In this document: piece after piece, positions 56,950-64,000 of the stretch
How positions within the stretch are numbered: position 1 is the first letter of the stretch
How the letters are laid out: every line of letters starts with the position of its first letter
Assembly (NCBI GenBank): GCA_964023275.1
Contig: OZ029913.1
Coordinates: 46,379,976 to 46,443,975 of the forward strand
Length of the DNA stretch: 64,000 nt
Reading direction: 5' to 3'
Source: Norana najaformis
Taxonomy: Eukaryota > Annelida > Clitellata > Crassiclitellata > Hormogastridae
Notes under the pieces: model-generated
The model's database searches: none
Told to the model about the DNA's origin: nothing
What the model saw: only the letters and a program-made list of their open reading frames with translations
Translations under genes and position numbers: made by a program

Positions 56950-57290
56950 TTAGAAACAGGTTTTACTACAGCTAGCGTATGCTGTTCGTGCCAAGCCCTT
57001 TGCAAGCGTAACTACTGGTGGAATGAATAGTCCACAGCTGAAACATGTTTGTGAACAGACACTGAAAATGTGTGCTGTAGTGTGCAATGTGCCGCAGCTA
57101 CATAAATGATCTGTGGCTTGTCCCCATTTGATGAGGTTATAGGCACGGCAACCTTGACCCATTTGAAATTGGTTACTGGTAAGTGCAGACTAGAGTTGTC
57201 GAGGCTGGTTGAAGCATGGAGGACATACAGACGGCTCAGTGGTGAGGAAGTAGTGACTTCACTGCCAACCGTTTGTCCCTCCATGCCTAA
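56950..57290 (-). mobile_element. LINE C-terminal fragment
   Basis: The minus strand, in two frames, reads SLHLPVTNFKWV then NLIKWGQATDHLCSCGTLHT and TAHIFSVC, matching the W.....S..C.CG...T..HI...C Cys/His motif at the C-terminus of jockey/CR1-type LINE proteins. No RT attached. Confidence 0.65.
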
Positions 57291-57299
57291 ATAGCTTTA

Positions 57300-58589
57300 A
57301 TGTTCTAGATGCCATGGCCAACTACATTCAGCATCTTAAGAACAGGTGTGTTGGCAGGTACAGTATGATGTTATCGTAAAGTGGCAACTCCTTATTTGCT
57401 TCGATCATTTTCAGCAGCCTAGCAATAACCGCCTTCCTACAGAGATGAGGTCATGCCCTGATGTTTAGGACAGGCAACAGTGGCAGTTGGGCTAGACGCG
57501 ATGTTCCTGAGATGATGTGTATAGACACATGGCGAGGGACATTGACCAGCCATGCACTGTGTATATGTAATTTTTCACTGTCGAGTAAATGCATGTTTGT
57601 ATAGGAAATTTCCATGATGTCATGGGTTGTTTCCTTCTTGTTTGTGCGCACATTGATCATATGCTTGAAGTTGCAAGGTGCTCCTAGCTGACATGCAGTG
57701 ATCACGAGATCATGAGACTCGGCATGTTGGATGCATCTGGTGGGTATTGGTGTTACGTCAGTTGGTGCATATTTTCTCACATGGGCGCTCATGCAAGAAA
57801 TAGCACACTGATGCGATGAGTCATGAACCGGTCTGGATTAGTCTGAACTGGTCTGCTGCCATTATAGACAAAAGCCTTCAAAGTGCAGTTGCGAATACAT
57901 TTAAAAGTTAGCGCAAAAAAGATTTTGTAGTAATAGTCTGTTGTGTACTCAGTTGATAGTTTGAGTTAAAAAATGTGTGCATTTTGACATTGTTGATGAC
58001 TCAAGGACTTTTGTCCTGAACTGTTTGTTTAATTATACATATGAAAAAGAAGACTGTCATTTCTTGAGTTAATGCTATGCTATTAATCTAGTTAGTCAAT
58101 GGTAAAAAAGCCTGATCAACTGACAACTTTGGAAGGTCATTGACATATAACTGCAGGATTGGGCTCTCCATGGTCCACAAAGAGACTTCTGGGTGAGGAA
58201 TCAATGGAAAAATTCAATGCTGGTGGATAATTTCATCGAATTATGCAAGCAGAGCAAAACAATAACTGAGGTTCAAAATTCAACAAGCAACTACGGTTTT
58301 GTGTGACAGGTAGCTTTTTAAGAATTCAAGTTTGATCCGGTAATCTTTGCTTCAATTGAAATCTTTGGAAGATATGTCATAAAGGACAAGAAGGGTGTTC
58401 ACAAAGAAGGTAAATGCCAGATTAGAGTAGCTAAATAAAAAGATTTGTATGGAAGATAACACAAGTTAAAATACACATACTTTGTTTTGCGAATATTTTA
58501 ATAACATGGTCAACATTCCCACTAAATATTTTCTTTATAAAAACAATATTTTGCTTAAGCTACAAGACTCAAAGGTTACTTAAGTAAGT
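57300..58589. other. Unassigned sequence
   Basis: Presumed ZCCHC4 intron 10 or 3' flank. I looked for a CCHC knuckle exon (C..C....H....C) and found none. Confidence 0.35.
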
Positions 58590-60440
58590 AAGATGGAATG
58601 ATTGTTGCCAGAAATCTTCTTCTTTCTTCTCTCCTTCTGGCTGGAATTAACCCTCCTAGGGAGGGGTCAACCACGTGGATCCTTCTTTTCCATTTGTTTC
58701 TATCTCCAGTATCTTCTTTCTTCAGTCTGAGGAGCTTCGAAGTATTTATTATGGCTCTAGCCAAGGAGTTCTGAACTCTTTGGGAGTTTCTGCAGGTTTG
58801 ACTTTGTGATACCAACAAGAATTGAGTTACAGTAGTCAAGGCGAGTGGAGACCAGTGTGTTAGCTAAGGATATTCTAGAAGAGATTGGGACATAACACCT
58901 AATTCTGCATGTGTCACAAATATACATGTATGATGACTTACAGTTACCATTTACATAGTTTGTGAGAGACATGGTAGAATCAAAAACAGTGCTCAAGTCA
59001 TGAGCAGCATAAGTTCACTCAATGAGTGAGTCCCCAGCTATAAGGATTTAAGCCTTTCAAACTTCTTAGTTGCTGTGGAGTGCCAAGTAGTAGAAATTCA
59101 GTCTTCGACTGGTTAAGGAGGTGTTTATTAGCCGCCATCCAGGACCGCAGCTCCTCAAAGGCATCTGACAACAGCTACACAGATGAGTCACAAGACAAAC
59201 TGTCGAATGAAATGTAGCTTCGGGTACCATCCGCATATTCTGTTGAATGGAACTTGCGGTATGTAGACTGAAAAGGAGAGATTAGTGGGTTGGAAGACAG
59301 GGGAGCTTGCATACAATTCAGAACTAGCCGTTCAAGAATTTTAGATACAAAATCTAAAATTGAAATGAGTCTGTAATTAGACAGGTCACCTGGATTGAGA
59401 GAAGGTTTCTTTAACAGAGGATGAACTGTGGCATGAGCAAAAGCAGATGGGAAAGATCCCTGAAGCAATGAGAAATTGATAATTGGTGTAATTGTTGGAC
59501 CCAAGACATCAAAACATTCTTTTGGTAAAGAAGTGGGAATGATGTCTAGGAGAGAGCTTTTGTCAGGTGAAGAAAATATGAGCCTGCGAACCTCTGCAAG
59601 AGTTGTTGGCTGAAAGTAGTCTAAGATTGGAGGTGAAGAACTAGGAAGAAGAAATTTATCGCATACCGAATAACCAACAAATTTCAGCCTTATACCAGAA
59701 ATCTTATCAGCAAAAAAGGTAAAAAATGTACTGGCTCTCTCAGGTAGCAAAGAACACACCCAAGGATAAAGTTAACCTCTCTGTGTAGTAACTTATTGAA
59801 AGCCATCCACAAAGTTTTTGGAGATGTAGAACTTTCAGCAATTAAATTTGTTTAATATTCAGATTTTGCAGATGAAAAAATTTGTGCACAAGTTTGCACT
59901 GTTGCTTAAACCTATTGTGATCAGAGGGAATCGAGAGTGGTGCCACCAATGCTCTGACTGACTTCTGTGACACCTAGCTTCAGAGATGGCAGAGTTGAAC
60001 CAAGGCTGTGGTCTGTGCTGTACTACTTTCTTATTTCTAAAAGGAATTTGCCGGTCAAGAAGCTCAGATAAAGTAAACTGGAACTGAATAGCCAGCCATT
60101 AGCTTTTGTGCAGGAGCTAACCACAACGAAGATGCTAAGATATCCTTCTTCAGCTTATTTAGATCAATTTTATGTCAAGGATGAAATTTAACAGTTTTAT
60201 AATTTGAGGGTGGTTTAAGGAAATTGCAATATGATCTGAGAAATAAGACTCAAGAGGAGAGACAGAAGGAAGTGACTTCGAAACAGAACGAGTTATCAAA
60301 ATATCCAAGGTGTTGCCCTTATAATGTGTAGGAAAGGTAACAAGTTCTTTAATGCAAACCCTTCCAATGTATCAATAAATTATGAGAACAATGACCAGCT
60401 ATATCAAGATGACTATTAAAGTCACCCATAATAACTATTT
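58590..60440 (-). mobile_element. L2-like LINE family C, copy C2, RT palm deleted
   Basis: High to low coordinate: frame-broken 5' part (60440-59760), then an open stretch 59759-59175 with TFFTFFADKISGIRLK, DIIPTSLPKECFDVLGP, HPLLKKPSLNPGDLSNYRLI, FQSTYRKFHSTE and, directly joined, [15 protein letters not shown]; then TNYVNGNCKSSYMYICDTCR, STRLDYCNSILVG (about 58860-58820). Compared with C1 about 345 bp from HSTE to the YADD motif are missing at about 59236. Confidence 0.88.
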
Positions 60441-60454
60441 CAGAAGGGTAGGAA

Positions 60455-61650
60455 ATCAAATTGTAATTGTAATCTGACATTTATAAAGCGCCACTTCAAG
60501 AACAGACTCATCAGAGGCGCTCCCAACCCGAACCAGTGAGACCACTGTCAAATAATACAGACTTCAGCTCTCAGGAAAGGCGATTCCAGCTATTAGGTCC
60601 AGCATAGGCAAAGCTTCTAGACTGAGCTGTAGCAGTGCACATACAGTGGACAGTTAGGAGTCCAAGGGAGGCCGACCGGAGAGTGCTACAGCCTGGAACC
60701 AAGGAGACCGAAATGCATTAGTCCCTAAGGTATGATGGAGCATAGCCAACGAGACAATTACGCATAAGGGTTAGGATCTTGAACTGAATACGCTGCTGAA
60801 TGGGAAGCCAGTGCAAAGTGTCCCGCATAAAGGAAGTTACATAGCCATACCTGGGGATGCCTCCAATAAGACAGGCAGCAGCACTGAGAACAGACTGAAG
60901 CTTGGAAATATTGATAAATGAGTGTCCAGCAAAGATAGCATTACCAGAGTTCACCCTGGTTCAGATAAGGGCGTGAATTAGAGTAGTAACGGCATGAAAG
61001 GAGAGGGAGCAGCGTTTGGTACGAAGCCGACAAAGGTGGCAAAAGCATGAGCGCGAGACGTTGTTAACATGATCGGTCAAGGAGAGTTCCCGGTCCTGGA
61101 CAACCCCAAGATCACAGACTGGACTTTGGAACAGAATAGAATGTCCGGAAACCTCTGGCGTAAGGATGATGAATTAATCTTAGCAAGCTGAGCACGACCA
61201 CCAAGCCTGATGAACTGGGTCTTAGCACAGTTCAGTGGGAGGCGATTAGAGGACATTTTTAACCCTTGTACAGCGCCCTTTTCTTTGGCCTCGCTGTGCT
61301 ACGGCGCTATATAAATTATCTTATTATTATTATTATTACCCAGAGACCAAGGGCAGATGTTGCGTCACGAATCCTCTCAACCAGAGAGGGAGCCGCTTTC
61401 GCTGGGCCATGAGCGAAAGCCTGAGTGTCCTCTGCATACTGATGGACAGCAACACCCGTGAGAAGGAGAACCTGTGCCAGGTCGTCAGTGTACGGAATGT
61501 AAAGGAGAGGGACCAGGACAGAACCCTGAGGAAGGCCAAAAGGTATAAGGGACCAGGCGGAACGTGTAGGCCCAAAGATAACAGAATGAGAGCGGTCTGA
61601 GAGGAATGACTGAAACCAAAGAAGGCAGTATCAATAATGCCAAAAGATTT
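60455..61650 (-). mobile_element. L2-like LINE family B, copy B3
   Basis: The reverse complement matches the last 1.2 kb of B2: tail at 60460-60478, 3' UTR with TTTATAAATGTC, C-terminal domain, [15 protein letters not shown] (about 60800), [13 protein letters not shown] region and the start at about 61650. Frame-broken; interrupted at 61260-61340 by a small insertion. Confidence 0.9.
61260..61340 (+). mobile_element. Tail-only LINE insertion inside B3
   Basis: About 80 bp containing ACAGCGCCC...GTGCTACGGCGCTATATAAA and a TTA microsatellite tail. It splits B3 exactly between the codon blocks matching GGTCTCTGG and ATGTCCTC of B2. The AGCGCC/GGCGCT pair can form a short hairpin like those at L2-type 3' ends. 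Confidence 0.82.
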
Positions 61651-62110
61651 TTCTAGAATGACAAATATTCAAGAAGTGTCTGAAATTCATTAAGAAAATC
61701 AGTCAAAGAGAGGGATGGTGTATGATAAATACTTACAAGCAGTACCTGTTTGTTGCCGGAAATGAGAGTAGCAGCCAGAACCTCAAGTGACTTGAATAGG
61801 CAAAGTGAATTTGTGCAGTTGCAGGTATGACTTGAAAAGAAAAGCTAGCCGTAAGGCTCATTCAGTATAGTGAAGGTTGGGGGAGTGAGATCAGAAATGA
61901 ATACAGGTGTTTCACTAGGCTGAAACCAGGTCACAGTAAGAGCAAGTATGTGCAAAGAATTCTTACAAAGAAGAGTATGAAAGATGGCAGCTTTACTTCG
62001 AAAGGAACAAATGTTTAATACACCAATATCCAAACTTTGAAGTCTGGATTAATTTCAACATCACCAGTCAAAAGAGGCAACAACTGAGATGAAGCAGATA
62101 GTGGAATACA
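61651..62110. other. Unassigned sequence
   Basis: The minus strand at 62033-61845 reads DIGVLNICSFRSKAAIFHTL and ILALTVTWFQPSETP, which is a LINE endonuclease N-terminus (LN.RS...K......L..T.TW), probably the 5' part of a family C-like element. The rest is unassigned. Confidence 0.6.
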
Positions 62111-63950
62111 AGAGTAGGCCACAACCAAAGAAACTGTGGGTTAGAGATGAAATGATATAGAAAGTGAAGGAGAGAAGGAAAGTAAAGCATCAAAGCACTG
62201 AAGTGGCAAAGATGGAATACAGACGACTGAACAACGAACTAAGGAGAACCACTGAGAAAGCTAAAGAATGTTGGTGGGAAGAACACTGCACAGCACTGGA
62301 GGATCTTCAACAACAGGGAGATATGATAAGGTATACAACAAGATACAGGAACTGACAAGGACAGCCGGAACAGTACAATGATAAAGGATGCAAAGGGAAA
62401 TATACTAACAGATGAAAAATAGCTAAGAGGCAGACGGAAGAAATACATTGGGGAACTATACGACAAAGACAACAGATCAACAGAGAAAGAAATAGATGAA
62501 ACCAACAAGAAATCTGAAGATGATGAAGAGATAGGACCTGGATTGCTGATACAGGAAGTTGAAAAGGCAATAGAAGAATTGAAAAATTGAAAATCTGAAG
62601 GTATAGATGAAATGCCAGCTGAGTTGTTGAACCTGGGAGAAAAGGCAACAACAGGATTGGTAACAATATGCTAACAGATATATACATCTGGAGAGTGGCC
62701 AAAGGATTTTACCCAAACAGTGATTGTACCTCTACAAAAGAAGACAAATGCAAGTGAATGCAGTGATCACAGGACAATAAACCTCATACCGCATTCATTG
62801 AAGATCATGTTGAAAATATTAACTCAAAGGATGGGGAGCAAAGCAGGAGCTATACAAGTTAAAGGAGAAGATCAGTTGGATTCAGAAGAGGAAGGGGAAT
62901 AAGAGATGCAGTCAAAGTCCTAAGAACACTGGGGAGAGACATATGCAACATGAGAAAGATTTGTACATCTGCTTGTGGATTATGAAAAGGCCTTTGACAG
63001 AGTGAGCTGGTGCAAACTTGTGATAATACTCAAACAGATTGGAGTAGATTGGAGGGATAGACGGCTAATAAGAAACTTGTACATGGACATGTCAGTGGTC
63101 ATGTCATTTAGGGAATGAACTCACAACCTGGAGGGTAGGCAGAAGAGTCAGACAAGGCTCCCCACTCTCACCTTTACTGTTCAACATATGCATACAGATG
63201 TTGGTCACAGAAGCGCTGGAGAATATAGCTGATGGAGTCAAGGTTGGGAGGCATCTGGTAAATGCCATAAGATTTGCAGATGACCAGGCAATGGTGGCGG
63301 GTACCAATGCTGGACTACAAAGAATAATGGATGCGCTGAACAAAAAATTGGAAGAATGTGATATGAAGAGAAATTGAAAGAAGGAAATTAAGGTGATGAG
63401 ATTGAGTAAATGTGAAGGAAAAAGAATAACTATTGTAGTCGATGGTGCAAAAATTGAACAGGTCCACCAGTTCTGTTATCTTAAAAGCTTAATATAAGAT
63501 GACTGCAGATGAAAAACTCAAGGCATTTGAAATGTGGATGTGGAGAAGACTGGCCAAAATCAGCTGGAAGGATTATAAAACAGACGAGGAGGTGTTGTAT
63601 GTATGTATCTGAACTTTTATATCTGAACTTTTATAAAGCACACTTTAGGCATCCCTCAAAAGCGCTATGAACATGGCTGCCTAAGAGATTAAAACAAATA
63701 AGTCTTTAACAAGTGAAGAGAATGTTGCTTGGTGCAGATTAATGGGAATGGAGATGGTAAAGGAATAAAGGCCTCTGGTCAGTACAATAAAGAGACAAAT
63801 GAACTGGATTGGTCACATACTACATGGAAATTCTCTCCTCAGGACTGTAATTGAAGGAAGAATTGAGAGAAAGAAAGTTCCAGGAAGACCAAGGAATATG
63901 CTGGCGGACTGGATGATGGATAAAGGTCTGGTATCTCAACTTTTGTAGTA
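62110..63950 (+). mobile_element. RTE-like LINE family F, copy F2 (degenerate)
   Basis: Parallels F1: MKERRKVKHQSTEVAKMEYR (about 62164), [40 protein letters not shown] (about 62722), [13 protein letters not shown] in frame-broken form (about 62970-63015), RQGSPLSPLLFNICIQ (about 63150), [11 protein letters not shown] (about 63268-63300), LKAFEMWMWRRLAKISWKDY (about 63520) and NWIGHILHGNSLLRTVIEGR (about 63800). Many stops and frameshifts. Interrupted by a small insertion at about 63598-63724. Confidence 0.88.
63598..63724 (-). mobile_element. Tail-only LINE/SINE insertion inside F2
   Basis: Splits F2 after DEEVL. The inserted part on the minus strand reads ATAGCGCTTTTGAGGG, then GTGCTTTATAAAAGTTCAGA and an ATAC microsatellite, i.e. 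an L2-like 3' tail. GAGGAGGTGTTG before and GAAGAGAATGTTG after may be an imperfect target duplication. Confidence 0.6.
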
Positions 63951-64000
63951 TCTTTTTTTAGTCTCTAGTACTTAAAACTCATATGGGCCAGGCTTCAAAA

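Noticed and set aside
56276-64000. CCHC zinc-knuckle exon of ZCCHC4
   Set aside because: No C..C....H....C stretch with suitable splice sites was found; the exon probably lies beyond the window.
1-64000. CRISPR arrays, LTR retrotransposons with paired LTRs, rRNA genes
   Set aside because: Looked for regularly spaced direct repeats, long direct terminal repeats with gag/pol motifs, and conserved rRNA cores; none seen.

Overview
This window comes from an animal (metazoan) nuclear genome, most likely an invertebrate with a large, transposon-rich genome. The evidence is GT-AG introns, one widely spaced multi-exon gene, and a dense mix of non-LTR retrotransposons (L2/CR1-like and RTE-like), tRNA-derived SINEs and DNA transposon remnants (hAT, piggyBac, PIF/Harbinger, Tc1/mariner-like). 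I cannot name the species. There are no operons, no CRISPR array and no intact rRNA or tRNA gene.

The only host gene I recognise is a ZCCHC4 orthologue (28S rRNA N6-adenosine methyltransferase) on the + strand. Ten coding exons between 6512 and 56217 join in frame into about 426 residues: an N-terminal GRF zinc finger, an N6A methyltransferase domain with a DPPF motif, and two Cys/His-rich zinc-binding blocks. The final part (CCHC knuckle and basic tail) was not found and probably lies beyond the window. Exons 4-8 form a compact 3.5-kb core; introns 2 (16.3 kb), 3 (12.5 kb), 8 (4.9 kb) and 9 (9.8 kb) are swollen by transposons.

Layout. 1-6500: L2-like copies (family A) meeting tail to tail, a pyrimidine-rich tract and an RTE-like relic. 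6512-8880: exons 1-2. 8927-19473 (intron 2): a putative 10.5-kb hAT-like element with an imperfect 8-bp target duplication, hosting a long-TIR element, a jockey/CR1-like 3' end, a mariner-derived MITE, an L2-like copy and an RTE-like element with an 852-codon open frame. 20920-25142: an L2-like element (family B) interrupted by family A pieces, then a tandem duplication just before exon 3. 25743-37690 (intron 3): a Harbinger-derived element, an L2 3' end, a family B copy, a TTAA-flanked MITE and the best L2-like copy (family A, 871-codon open frame). 37848-41336: exons 4-8. 42160-46250 (intron 8): a foldback LINE duplication, a 45-bp-TIR MITE and a tandem array. 46254-56217: exons 9-10 separated by RTE, CR1, SINE and a deleted piggyBac-like element. 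56218-64000: SINE, L2-like and RTE-like relics.

No new enzymatic or defence system was found. The main interest is the layered transposon record: near-identical young L2 copies, nested insertions, tail-only LINE insertions, microhomology deletions removing RT cores, and several DNA transposon remnants bounded by recognisable termini and target sites.
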